A DNA stretch of 64,000 nucleotides. Origin: Antedon mediterranea. Taxonomy: Eukaryota; Echinodermata; Crinoidea; Comatulida; Antedonidae. Both the position numbers and the translations under genes were made by a program. Location of the stretch: contig NC_092671.1 of NCBI RefSeq assembly GCF_964355755.1, positions 26,968,070 through 27,032,069 on the forward strand. The letters are read 5' to 3'. Every line of letters begins with the position of its first letter. Within the stretch, counting starts at the first letter, position 1. This document shows positions 1 to 12,700 of the stretch, in pieces. The notes beneath the pieces are model-generated. The model was not told the DNA's origin and did no database searches. It was given only the letters and a program-made list of their open reading frames with translations.

Positions 1-455
1 GCCTGAGCAAGGACATCGTGGAACGTTAGAGAGAACTATAAACCAAATTGTTATTGATAGATTGAATTCATATCTACAATTTCCTTTCCATAAAAATAAT
101 ATAATAAGTAAACTAAATTAATGGCTTCACCTTCTTCATCCTGATGAGTAGATACAGAATAGGTATATTTTTAACACATTGTATTATTAAATTATCCATT
201 CGCAAGTGCAATATTTTATTTATACTTCTTGAACTTACTACTTAAATAAACATTTCTTTTGTTTTAATTTATGATCTATCGAATGCACTGCGCAAAGTTT
301 CCCTGAATAATAAAGGAAAATAAAGTTAGGCAAATAATAATAAACTATTATTCTGACAATATTTGAACTGTAAACATAATTCTTTTGAGTGTTTGTTTAT
401 TTTACATATCATATCATTCCCTTCAGATCAACTATTTTTAATTTTCATTACATCT
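1..455. other. Intergenic, no gene seen
   Basis: AT-rich sequence with short open frames only. I see no exon with splice sites and no recognisable repeat. Confidence 0.5.
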
Positions 456-897
456 AACCATGGATTAAAGAATAGAAGGATATGCATCACTTTGAGATCA
501 AGAGTTCCATGACTCTAGCCGACAGAGCGCGGACCGCCCACAATGTTACAGTTTAAGTAACCGCATGGCAACAACGAAACGGTCCGACGCGTGCCTAATA
601 TATTGTTTACTGCACATGTGCAACGACATTTAACCTTGTTGGCTACGCTTCTTCTGCGCGTTCTTTGGTGGCATATGATGTTTGTAGATGCTATCAATCA
701 TTGTAATTGTATTAGGCGCGCCATGTGATTGGATGTGATGTGGATGACATAACCACTAGCCAATCACCAGGCTACAGTTTAAATATAATCACATCGATAA
801 TTAAGGAGATTTATGAAGAAACCACTGCTTATAGCCATATATAAAAAAAACACGATTGTTGTATGTGTGAACCATGGATTAAAGAATAGAAGGATAT
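456..897. repeat. 386-bp segment between perfect 28-bp direct repeats
   Basis: The 28 bases at 456-483 recur exactly at 870-897 (both begin AACCATGGATTAAAGAATAG). The segment between them is richer in GC and CpG than its flanks and has a tRNA-like stretch at its left edge. An insertion with a long target duplication or a recombination product would both fit. I do not recognise the element. Confidence 0.5.
483..545 (-). pseudogene. tRNA-Lys-like fragment
   Basis: Read on the minus strand, this stretch resembles the D-arm and anticodon arm of a lysine tRNA: GTCGGCTAGAG, then ACTCTTGATCTC around a CTT anticodon. No T-arm follows; the sequence runs into the 28-bp direct repeat. It is best read as a tRNA-derived SINE head or a truncated tRNA pseudogene. 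The match is by eye. Confidence 0.3.
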
Positions 898-1914
898 TAA
901 AATAATAATAAAGCACACATAACGCACTACCCTTTAAGCAAGCTCTACAATTTGTTTAAATCAGTTTAATATGAACTTAAGCCTTTTAAAATAAGGTACA
1001 TTATTTTTTATTCTGCAGGCATAAATATAATAATAATATTTTGTTAAAAATAAAAGAATTTGCAATAATTTCATCATTTTGGATTAATTAAATTTCCTGT
1101 TAGTTCCAAAATAAGGTTTTTTCAACAAATATCCATGTTACGGTACACAAACATATAATATGTTTTAGTCGATCGCGTGGACGCGACTCCATAGTTCACT
1201 ATGTCGGTCGGTCTGTCGGTCTGTCTGTCGGTCCGGTATCACTATGCGTTTTAGCACGCGACTTATGGCTGTTGGCCTTGTTTATAAAACTAGGATTCAG
1301 TTAATTTTGCCCTTACGTATGGTAAACTACATCAAAAAGCATCGATGGCGCCGCGCCTCATAATTAACCTGCCTCCTATAGGGTATACGACACGGATGAA
1401 TGCGTTCAACTTGACAACTTTTCTTCTCTAGCTAGCTAGCTATAGCAGCCCAGCCTCTGTAGCAGCCTCTAGCGCAGCGCCGCCCATAGTTGCCATTTCT
1501 GGCATTATTATGCTTTTTGGCATTATTTGGAGGCATTATTTAGCCGTTTTTAGCATAATCTGGCATAATTTTGTGTTTTTTGAACAACCAAAAAAATAAT
1601 ATACCACAGAACAAAAATAAAATATTTTGTTAATACATATCCTTACACAATATCATATCGTACAAAACAGATCTGTTCGGGTTTTCCGTACAATAGTTCT
1701 TCCATCCTTTCGGATAGGAAGGCTGCTCGAAAACTACCGTGTGTGCGATATAGGCAGCACAACAAATCCGAAGAGGCTACCTATTGGCCAATGCTCTATT
1801 TCAGAGACCATGCAGGTTATTGGATCCCCAGATATAGAGACAATTGCACGAAAACACATTATGAAAGGGGTTTTGTTTTTTCAGTTCATAATTATAAGCG
1901 GCCACACCCGCACT
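898..1914. other. Intergenic, short GTCGGTCT minisatellite
   Basis: No gene seen. About four GTCGGTCT-type units lie near 1203-1237, and several GGCATTATT words lie near 1500-1575 and again near 5110-5160. Confidence 0.45.
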
Positions 1915-3980
1915 GAGTGTTGACAAAGTGCGAGGCAGCGAGGCACGCGAGGCAAGCGAGGCAAGCCAAATATTTGTGCGAGGCATCATTTTATCATTTC
2001 CAAAAGTGCGAGGCATGCGAGGCATATAGTTTACAATTTCAAAAAGGTGCGAGGCATATCTTAACGTGCTATTATGCTATATTATAGGCCTAATAATCAA
2101 TCGATACAAGCGTATTTAAATAGATTCGTGTATACACTCATTATGTTGTTTATTTTTATGTAACGATTGTTTTTTCATTCAAGTCATATCGTGTCAAATT
2201 TTACTTTACAAAAGTGCCCAAACTACGGTTCAAAAATCTGAACGACAGTCTTCAACTTTCGATAAACAATAATTGTTATAGCGACACACTCATCAAATGA
2301 CTGCAATGTTTGTTGGCATTTCGAGCGTGTTCACTCACATGTCTCTCGAACATAGCAGAGTGAAAATTATATTTTGTCACACCCCTGCGCCTAGATCCGG
2401 TAGACCCGAGAGATGGAAAATCCCTCTTTACTATTTAGCAGGTAGCGGAATGATTCAGCCCTCAGCTCAGAGGATTGTGGTGCATTCCCCTCCTATAGCA
2501 CGTGGTTTCAGCAGCAACGCACAGACTTCTCTCTGAGCGGCGTGCCAGAGACATTTTTGACATTCCATTCTCTAGGAACAACACGTGTACCTCTCTCGCA
2601 AATAAGGTGAACAGCGATTGCCAGGACAAGTTCAATAACTGGCGGTGAATAAAAGGTAACTGATATGCCGATCCAATAACATGCCGCAAAGAAAAAAATT
2701 GCGACAGAATTCTGGAGCGCGTGTGAAAAAAGACTTACGTCCGACAATTGTAATACTAGGCCTAAAATAAAACTTTAGCTAATATGCTTAGCCCTAACCT
2801 AGATAAAGGCTTATGTAGAAAATAATTTAATCAATTTTGATAAAATAATAATTGGTGTAATATTTAATAATGATACACTATTCCTGTTTTAGTAAGCTAG
2901 GTATATTACGAACGATTTTTATTTATTGTTGTCCATGTACGTACTAATAAACCTGGCGCTAGTTTCCTTCGCTTATATTTTTACTCCAAATTTGATAACT
3001 AACTTTATCGTGTGAATACCACACCTTAGAAGTATACCTCATGAGTACTTTAATGAAAGAATCACATAAAAAGTAACAAATAAATCCTTAAATTAATGAT
3101 TTCACAGGCGTGTTTCTCGCACACTGTTCGCGAATTTCACTTATTCAATGTTCAATATTTTTTGTTTCTATGGAGCGCCAAAAGAGCAACGATAATAGAG
3201 GACTAAAACTCAGTGGAATGCGTCAATTTCTCATGCATTTATTGGTGAAAAACACGTTTTATTTCCATATATTTGTTAATTTGTCAATAAAAATGTTGTA
3301 ATATGTTACTGCTGATACTGTTCTGTTTTCAAAGAATAATAATCAATCCTAAATCAACATCACTACCTAGTCTAGACCTAGGACATCCTACTAAGGATAT
3401 TATGATGAATTTTTCTATTTTATTCTTTAAAAGGTTAACGAAACCGTGTACATTATCAACAGTAACATTTTTCCTTACTGACAGTGACAAAATCTATTGA
3501 AATTGTACTTGATTTTCACCAAATAATGCGTTAAATATAAATGGATTCCACAGAGTTTTTAGCCCTCTAATTAATTTTGCTCTTTTGGCGTTCCATAGAA
3601 ACCAAAATATTGAACATTGAGTGTGCGAAATGCGAGAAAAACAACGTCTGTAAAATCACCAATTTAATGGATTTATTGTTACTTTTATGTGATTTTTCTT
3701 CATTAAAGTAGGCCTACTAATTCTAAGCTGTGGTATTCAGGATAAAGCCTTGGTTAAATTACAAGGCAGGTGCAAAAGGAAACTAGCCTAGCGGGCCTAT
3801 AGGCCTAGCCCTAGGCTACTTCAATTTCGGTGATTTCCTGCCTTGCAATTTTGAGAAATGATAAAATGATGCCTCGCATTTTTTGATGATGGTAAAACGA
3901 TGCCTCGCATAAATTTCTGACTTGCCTCGCATGCCTTCCCTGCCTCGCGTGCCTCGCTGCCTCGCACTTTGTTACTACCC
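1915..3980. mobile_element. 2.07-kb TIR DNA transposon, Mutator-like candidate
   Basis: The 9-mer ACCCGCACT occurs at 1906-1914 and again at 3981-3989, directly flanking the element, as a perfect target duplication. The ends are inverted: 1923-1968 is rich in GCGAGGCA units, and 3922-3973 carries the complementary TGCCTCGC units, both reading ACAAAGTGCGAGGCA from the outside. A second inverted pair lies inside, about 3015-3230 against 3535-3735 with a loop of roughly 300 bases, so the right half can fold back. No transposase frame is visible, so it is non-autonomous. A 9-bp duplication with long, internally repeated TIRs fits Mutator-like elements; the superfamily call is inference. Confidence 0.7.
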
Positions 3981-3999
3981 ACCCGCACTCACTCTATAT

Positions 4000-4860
4000 C
4001 ATGGGCTAAGATCCTGGAGGTACTAATAAATTTATTTTAGATTTGAAATTAAGTGCCATTTCCGGCCATTGAGCAGCTCTATTTTTTCAAATTTTCTTAC
4101 CTCAGCCCCAACCATGAGGTCCTGGAGACACAATTAATATATATTTTTATTTCCTATTTTAAATTATAATTGCCATTTTCGAACTATGATGGGCTAAGAT
4201 CCTGGAGGTACTAATAAATATATTTTTATTTCATATTTGAAATTAAGTGCCATTTCCGCCCATTGAGCAGCTCTATTTTTCCAAATTTTCTTACCTCAGC
4301 ACCAGCCATGGTGGAGCTGAGGTCCTGGAGACACTTAATATATATTTTTATTTCCTATTTTAAATTATAATTGCCATTTTCGAACTATAGTGGGCTAAGA
4401 TCCTGGAGGTACTAATAAATATATTTTTATTTCATATCTGAAATTAAGTGCCATTTCCGGCCATCGAGCAGCTCTATTTTTCAAATGTTTGTACCTCAGT
4501 CCAAACCATGGTGGGGCTGAGGTCCTGGAGACACTTAATATATATTTTGATTTCCTGTTTTCAATTATAATTGCCATTTTCGAACTATGGTGGGCTAAGA
4601 TCCTGGAGACACTAATAAATATATTTTTATTTCATATTTTAAATTAAGTGGCATTTCCGGCCATCAGCATTTTTCAAAATTTTCTTATCAACCATGGTGG
4701 GGCTGAGGTCCTGGAGACACTTAATATATATTTTTATTTCCTATTTTAAATTATAATTGCCATTTTCTAATTATGGTGGGCTAAGATCCTTTCATATTTG
4801 TTAATCAATTAAGTGCAAAGATCGAGCAGCTCTCATATTTCAGCTCAAAAATTCTAAATT
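4000..4860 (+). repeat. Tandem array, about 5 units of 186-201 bp
   Basis: Units start with GGGCTAAGATCCTGG at 4003, 4191, 4392, 4592 and 4778. Each unit is itself two diverged halves of about 100 bp, one with GGCTAAGATCCTGGAGG and one with GGCTGAGGTCCTGGAGAC, both followed by an AT-rich stretch and TTGCCATTTTC or GTGCCATTTCC. It is therefore a higher-order repeat. The last unit is eroded. Confidence 0.85.
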
Positions 4861-5740
4861 TCCATGGCTGTAACAGGTTTTTTTTGGGGGGTGGGGGGGG
4901 GGGGGAGAAGGGTTCGTGGGTTCGTGTTTGTGTCATTTGCAATCCCAGATATTTTTAGAATTATTAGTTATTACTCACAAAACTAAAAATACAATTTTTG
5001 AACGACATAGGGATACAATTTAGGCCCTATTTTGTGTCAGTTGGGGTTTTACAAATGTTTATTAGACATACAACCGTTGGTGGCGCTGTTTAGGACCACA
5101 TTTTGGGGATCTGGCATTATTTTTCCCAATCTGGCATTATTTGAGACAGGATACGGCATAATTTAAATTTTATCGCTGGCAACGCTGAACTCTGCATGCA
5201 TCATCCATGATCCATGTGCAATGCATGCGTGGTGTGTGTGATGCTGATTGAGAGAACGAAGCTTTAAAATTAATTGTGTTTCGTAGCCCAAACAGCCCCT
5301 CTAAAATTACTCAAATTGTTTTTTTCTCTGCTAGTAAGATGTGTCATTATTTACCTGGGGCCTAGAGATATTGTTCACTTTAGTATAATAAATGTAAATA
5401 TGATTAGGCCCATGTCTATGTATGGCCTAATAAAAGCCTAGGCCTAGGCTTAGTAGGCCTAAAAATAGTAGTGTTAGATTCGCCGTTGGTGGAACGTTTC
5501 GGCACGGGACGTGGACGATTCGCCCCATTTAATAGTATTGTCTAATTTGCAATTGATGATATGCATTTTTATTTTTATAACATGCACTTTCGCAAACAAT
5601 CTCTTGAGCTCACCCAATTTAAAAACTTTAAAATTTAAAAAGTTAAATTGGACTGGTGAGTTAAATTAAACCGTGCAGTCCAATGCCCAGTTCCGTTCTA
5701 GGTGAATAACTTTGTGTTATTGTATTTGGACTCCTGGATA
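4861..5740. other. Intergenic, no gene seen
   Basis: Contains a T-run followed by a G-run at about 4878-4905 and further GGCATTATT words. No supported exon. Confidence 0.45.
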
Positions 5741-5748
5741 GTTTTTAC

Positions 5749-6502
5749 GATTTCGATCCAAGTCGGCCCTAAACCGTCTCGGCCAAAGTCAAGTCGGCCC
5801 CAAGTCAAGTCGGCCTCAAGTCAACTCGGACTCAAGTCAACTCGGCCAAAAAATAATCGGTCAACTCGGCCCCGTTAAAGTATGGAACGCAAAAAGTGCA
5901 AATGAAGGGGATTGATAAAATAATATTTCTTCACAATTTTTTAACTATAAATAATTCTGACTTTTAATGAATATTAATATTTAGACAATAATATATTTAG
6001 CATAAAAAATAGGAATGATTTCACCAACTTTCCTTTATTTACGTTTAATAAAATTTCAAATTGCACAATTAAAAACAATTTGTAGCTGCGCCTCCCTGCG
6101 CCTTTGGCAGCTTTTTCGATATCTATAACTGCTACGTGTTTTCACTGACCGAAATCATGGACAAAAACGATGTACGATCATTTTTTCCATGAGTGGCCAA
6201 ATGGTGGAACGTACTTTAGGCCTCCGTCTTCGATTTACTAAAATGCGGTACCTGCACGTGTTTTTGTAACACGCGGGTACTTATATTCATATCGGGTTTA
6301 TATATTATTTAATTATATTTTTTTTTTTATTTCCTCATTTTTTTTAAAGCGTGGATAGTAAGAATCATAATAATATTAAGCACTTTTTGCGTTCCATACT
6401 TTATTGTAACAGAGTTTTTGGCCGAGTTGACTTGAGGCCGACTTGACGTGGGGCCGACTTGACTTTGGCCGAGACGGTTTAGGGCCAACTTGACCTGCAC
6501 CC
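5749..6502. mobile_element. TIR element with subterminal GTCAAGTCGGCC repeats
   Basis: The left arm (about 5760-5905) has CAAGTCGGCCCTAAACCGTC and several CAAGTCGGCC or CAACTCGGCC units, then ACTCGGCC and TATGGAACGCAAAAAGTGC. The right arm (about 6382-6495) carries the same in inverse order, ending GACGGTTTAGGGCCAACTTG. An identical 8-mer, GTTTTTAC, lies at 5741-5748 and 6503-6510 and may be the target duplication, but the outermost 10 bases of the two ends pair poorly. No transposase is visible. It sits about 260 bases upstream of the CPQ start codon. Confidence 0.6.
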
Positions 6503-6761
6503 GTTTTTACCCACCCCGCTTAAAATTGTTTCAGTACTTACTCACAGGTTGTCTACAACGTCTCCCAAGTGTTAACATTTTTAAAATGTATTTTTTAACT
6601 AGGCGTAGGCTCTCTTTTAGATAATGAATGATTGCACACCCTTTAGAAATACATTTCACCAGCTTTGTTTTGCAGACATTAAAAAACTACATTTTTTAGA
6701 ATTTAATTTCTAATGTGCTTTTATATTTTAGAGATCTTCATTTGATCTGCTTTGTGTAGTC

Positions 6762-9700
6762 ATGGCACCACTTTGCAGTCTTTTATTCAATACAGCAGTT
6801 ATTTGTAAGTACACTATACTCGCTATGATGTTTTATCTACTGAATTTTAAATGATAAATACTGTATATCTTGAATAGATATTAATACATTTTTAATAATT
6901 TTAAAATTTCTATTTAGATTTGTGCCTAATTTTGAAAGGTGTCATTTGTAAAGATACTTCTGCAATAAATAAACAAATCGAACAAGTTTATGAATATCAA
7001 GGTAATATCCATAATTTGTATCATTATTAGTTATTTAAAAATCATTATTCAAAATTATGTTAACCCTGTATATTAACAGAGGTATAACTATTTTAAAAAC
7101 AAACCACTGGATAGTTCAATTTAAATTAAAACAAAAATTAAGTGCAATATTTAATAAGGATATATTGTCTTCCTGAAGCAATAACTTAAAAATGATTTTG
7201 TATAACTTTATAAATATGCCATTTTAATGTCGCATAATAATTATGATATACGGTAGTCATAAATTCACTTTGACCAAAATTTAGATTGAGAAAAAAAAAT
7301 TGATTTACCTAAAAAAACAATAATTGAAACCATCAAATTGCCTGTCAGACAATGGCCATTTTTTTGGTTAAATTAAACTATTTATTTTGTCAAATACAAA
7401 TACTTAGGTACTATAATTGACAACAAATTAAAATGGAAGTCAAACTCTCTCATGATTTCCAAGAAGGCATCTCAAAGGCTCTACTTTCTCAGAAAACTCA
7501 AGCAAATTAGAGTTGATAACACTATTTTAATTCTATTTTATCAAAGTATTATTCAAAGTATTTTATCTTTTAGCATTGGATGTTTTTATGGTAACTTTAC
7601 TGAAAATGATAAGAAAAATATTGAGAGACCACGTAAAATTGCACAACGTATTATTAAAGCTGATCTAACGCCTTGTTCATTTATCTATGAAAAGAGTATT
7701 CTAAAAAAAAGTAAACAATATTATGAAAGACCCCACTCATCCGTTACATTACTGTTATAACTTAAATAGATCAAGCATTAGGCTACGACCTCCAAGAGCA
7801 AATCTTTGTAGAACTAGAAAATCCTTCGTTGTAAATAGCATTCATATTTTTAATTCTAATGTAAGACGTTAATGCAATTTTTAATAGTTTTACATTTTTA
7901 ACAGTATTTTTTACTTTTTATCTTGTATTTTTAATCTGTTATAATACTGCACGTTTTTAAATTGTTGCAATACTGTTTTTTTAATCTACCAAGCAAAGTG
8001 AATTTCCATTTTTATGGACAAATAAAATTTCTTGAATCTTGAATCTTGTCTTTTGTGAAATTATTATTTTGTTTTTCTATGGAAGTGAATAACTTTAAAA
8101 CTGCTATTTAAAGTGTGATTTCATATCTTCAAATTTGTTTTTGGGGGACAATATACATCTTTAATTTAGTAATTGTCTTTTGTATTGTAGATATTGCAAA
8201 CAAAATAATAAATTTTACAACAATTGGAAAAGGCAAAGGTCAAGTGTACACTCGACTGGCAGACTTTGTAGATACATTTGGGAGCAGAATTGCTGGCTCC
8301 AAAAACCTTGAAAATGCTATTGGTGAGTCTACTGTTCTTAAAACTACTATATGTACCCACATTCTTCCAATCAAATGACAAAGAATCTGTTTATTTGTTT
8401 TATAATACATTATATAAATAAGGTAGCTAATACAATATCATCATCATTATCTACAAACAGTAACTATCGGCAAAAATATCTTAGAAGGTTATATATTCAA
8501 CTTTTATTGCCACATAAAAAATATGGACTTGGTTGGAGACACAGTTTTATCATTGTTTGCTTCATCATCAAAGCCTGTATTTGTCAGCTGAATTAAACAA
8601 CAAGGATCGTAAGCCTCATCGTTGCGCATGTATACATCCAATTGCTATTATTACTGAGTGGGAATACAGACATGCACAGTTTTTGTTTGGTATTTGATGG
8701 CTTGGCATTAAATATACAACAGAGCTATTAACCAATCAGATGTCTTGAAATATAATTTAAACTAGATTTAATTCGTCACTATGACGAATTATAGGTTATA
8801 TGCATTGATTTAAATAAAGATAATTGATTGATTTAAGATATTTTGATTGATTGATTTTCTCAGAATCTTTAGTTATTTATAATATATGATAGGATCTTGC
8901 TAACGCAAATACAATAGCCGGTATCATAATCCGATCAAAGATCCTTCTGCGTATATAATGTCATAAACCACATTTGTGTTTTTAAATAAATTTCATTATA
9001 AATCATCTGTATAATCTATACGCTAAGAAATACAATTGAACAAACAATACGGGTAATAAAAAAAATCTTATTTCGTTTCGTTTCCCAAGATGAGACTCGA
9101 ACTCGGTACCTTGAATGCTATAGACACGAGCACAGACCATCGAGCCATACACAACTGACTAAAAATTATGGAAAGATTCCTCCGTGTATTTACTATGCAG
9201 TATCCACTTTGGTGCAGATAGATTATTACATACCGCAATGAATTATAATGTTTTACTATGATGACATCTTTAAAGATTTTTAAAAATGATGCACTGTCAA
9301 ACTATATACTTTTAACTTTAATATATGAAATTCTTAAGGAAGAAAGTTAATGTTAAGTTTGTTATTTCGGCCTAAGAAAATGTTATAATTTGTTTGATTG
9401 TCGAAATTAATTTTTGTAAATTTAATATGCCATTAATGATGACTTAATCAACTTTTGTTCTCTTAATTTCATAATAAATCATACATATGATACATACACT
9501 TCAAGAAAATGAAATAAAAAATCGGTGTTCCCGAGCATTCTAACGATATATATTAATTTTAAAATTTTAATATTTTCACCATTTTGTTAACTTACACGTG
9601 CGTAGCCTGTCACTTTTGACGTGCTCGTATAACGCTGTTTCGCGTTGAAAAGTTAATACAATATGATGATATTGTTAAAGAAAGGTTATACAACAGTAAT

Positions 9701-12700
9701 CGGACAAAAACAGTGCGCAATAACGTTTGACGCGCAGTGCGCATGCAAAAATCTGCGCACTTATGGCAATTTTTTAAACGCTTAAAATTGCCTGAAACGT
9801 ACTCTAATTTCATCGAAAATAAATTCTGAAAATTTTGAACATTTTAAGCGCGCGTACGCATGCGTTATATGCGCTACGCACGTAATTGTATTGCCATATA
9901 ATGAAATGTGACCTGAAATTTATGAGTACCAAATTTTGTTTAAAAGTGATTCATGCTTGTGAAGATATGATTACAAGCGTGATTTCGTTAAATCGCGCGT
10001 AGACCGCGTAATGTTTGATTGCGCACCGTGAAAACATAACCACATCGATTCCTGGCCATAAGGAATATACTCTGAAAAATTGACTTAGTTAGATGAAACT
10101 GATATCAAGATAATTGACGGACAAATAGTGCTAAGGAAAGAATAAATAAATAAACTAGATTTAATTCGTCACTATGACGAATTATAGGTTATATGCATTG
10201 ATTTAAATAAAGATAATTGATTTTTAAAAGAAATATTGATTGATTGATTTTCTCAGAATCTTTAATTATTTATAATATATGATAGGACCTTGCTAACGCG
10301 AACACCATAGCAGGTATCACAATCCGATCAAAGATCCATATGCGTATAATGTCATAAACCACATTTGTTGTTACATAATAATAAAGACATAAGTTAATTT
10401 TTATCTAGATTTCATTATAAATCATGTGTATAATCTATACACTAAGAAATAAATTTGAACAAACAATACGGATAATAAAAAAAAAATCTTATTTCGTTTC
10501 CCAAGGTGAGACTCGATCTCGGTACCTTGAATGCCATAGACACGAGCACAGACCAGCGAGCCGTACACAACTGACTAAAAGTTGTAGAAAAATTCCTCCG
10601 TGTATTTACTATGCAGTAACCACTTTGATGCAAATAGATTATTACATACCGAAATGAATTATAATTTTTTACTATGATGACATCTTTAAAATGTATACAA
10701 ATGATGCACTGTCAAACTACATACTTTTAACTTTAATATATGAATTTTTGAAGGAAGAAAGTTAATGTTAAGTTTGTTATTTTGGCCTAAGAAAATGTCA
10801 TAATTTGTTTGATTGTCGAAATTATTTTTTTTAAATTTAATATGCAATTAATAATGACTTAATCAACTTTTGTTCTCTTTATTTGATAATAAATCATACA
10901 TATGATACATACACTTCAAGAAAATGAAATAAAAAATAGGTGTTCCCCTGCATTCTGACGATATATATTAATTTTAAAATTTAGCATATTTTCACCATTT
11001 TGTTAACTTATACGTGCGTAGCCAGTCACTTTTGACGTGCTCGTATAACGCAATTTCGAGTTGAAACCTGAATCAAATATGATGATATTATTAAAGAAAG
11101 ATTGTAAAACAGAAATCGGGCAAAAAGAGTGCGCATTAACGTTTAACGCGCAGTGCGCGTGCAAAAATCTGCGCACTCATGGCAATTTTTTAAACGCTTA
11201 AAATTGCCTGAAACGTACTCTAATTTCATCGAAAATAAATTTTGACAATTTTAAACATTTTAAGCGCGCGTATGCAAGCGTTATATGCGCTACGCACGTA
11301 ATTGTATTTCCATATGATGAAATATGACCTGAAATTTACGAGTACCAAATTTTGTTTAATTGTGATTCATGCTTGTGAAGATATGATTACAAACGTGATT
11401 TCGTAAAATCGCGCGTAGACCGCGTAATTTTTGATTGCGCATCGTGAAAATATAACCACATCGATTCCTGGCCATAAGGAATATACTCTGAAAACTTGAC
11501 TTAGCTAGATGAAACTGATGCCAAGATAATTCACGGACAAAATAGTGCTAAGGAAAGAATAAATAAATAAATAAATAAAGATTTTGACAGAATCAAGAGG
11601 TTATATGCATATCATGCATATAACCTAATTAATTGCAGTTAACTACATTTATTTCAGATTACATGTTAAACACAATGAAAAAAGCAGGATTAGAGAATGT
11701 ACATGGAGAAAATGTGACAGTAAGAATGCTTTAAACAGAATTTATTATTCATAGCAAAGACCCAATTTTATTCTCCCAATATACTAATAATGTCCCTGTT
11801 TGCATATCACTTGTTGTAGAGTAGTAGAAAAATAGTAATATCTTTCAAAATTTGGCCATTCACCATTGATAATGATTTGGCACTGATCATGATCAAGACA
11901 TTTTATGTGTACCTAAATTGAACAAATATGTGATCCGCTTAATCACCCTAACATGATCTAATGGAGAAACATAATTTATTAACCTACTGTAGTTTAACAT
12001 TATTGTACTTTATTGTTTATATACAAGAAACTTGTGAATAAAAGTGATATCACTTTTAATTATACTTTGCAATAACTTTATTTAAATCAAAATCAGTATA
12101 AACCATGTACTTTCCTTTTTGACTTTGACTTTATTTACGTTTGCTTATTCGATTTCATTTAAACAGGTACCTCATTGGGTGAGAGGAAATGAATCAGCAA
12201 CTATGTTAGAACCAAGACATTACAAAATTGCAATGATGGGTCTTGGAAGTAGTATTGGTACTCCAGAGCAAGGTAACCGTATTTATTCGAATAAACGAGC
12301 CTCTAATAACCTTTCCCGGCATTACATACGCCCCTAAAAACCCTCCTGAAGAAAAAAACGCCCCGCATTCATTCGAAATGAAATCATAAGAGACAACAAA
12401 AATCTGTTTTTTTTATTGTTGGGTATACCAACATTCTGCAAAAATGTGGGCTGTGAGACTGCTTGAGAAATTTGTTTACAAAATAAATATGCAGATTATT
12501 TTTTCCAGCAGCCACACTAGCGGCACAATGTATGTATACATAGTCATAGTGTATAAACCTACGTACTACACCGTAGTATAACAAAAAGTATTTCACCCGC
12601 CTTGTTATATTCAACTTTGTCAACGATGTGGATGGGCCAAAAGCAATACATGCACCACTATTGGATGGACTGTGGACTGACACGACACAGTGACATGATG

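Noticed and set aside
4878-4905. G-run as a G-quadruplex or functional switch
   Set aside because: A single T-run/G-run of simple composition; likely a microsatellite, and possibly a sequencing-sensitive tract.
1500-5170. GGCATTATT words at 1500-1575 and 5105-5165 as ends of one large element
   Set aside because: The words are too short and their order does not give clear inverted or direct ends.
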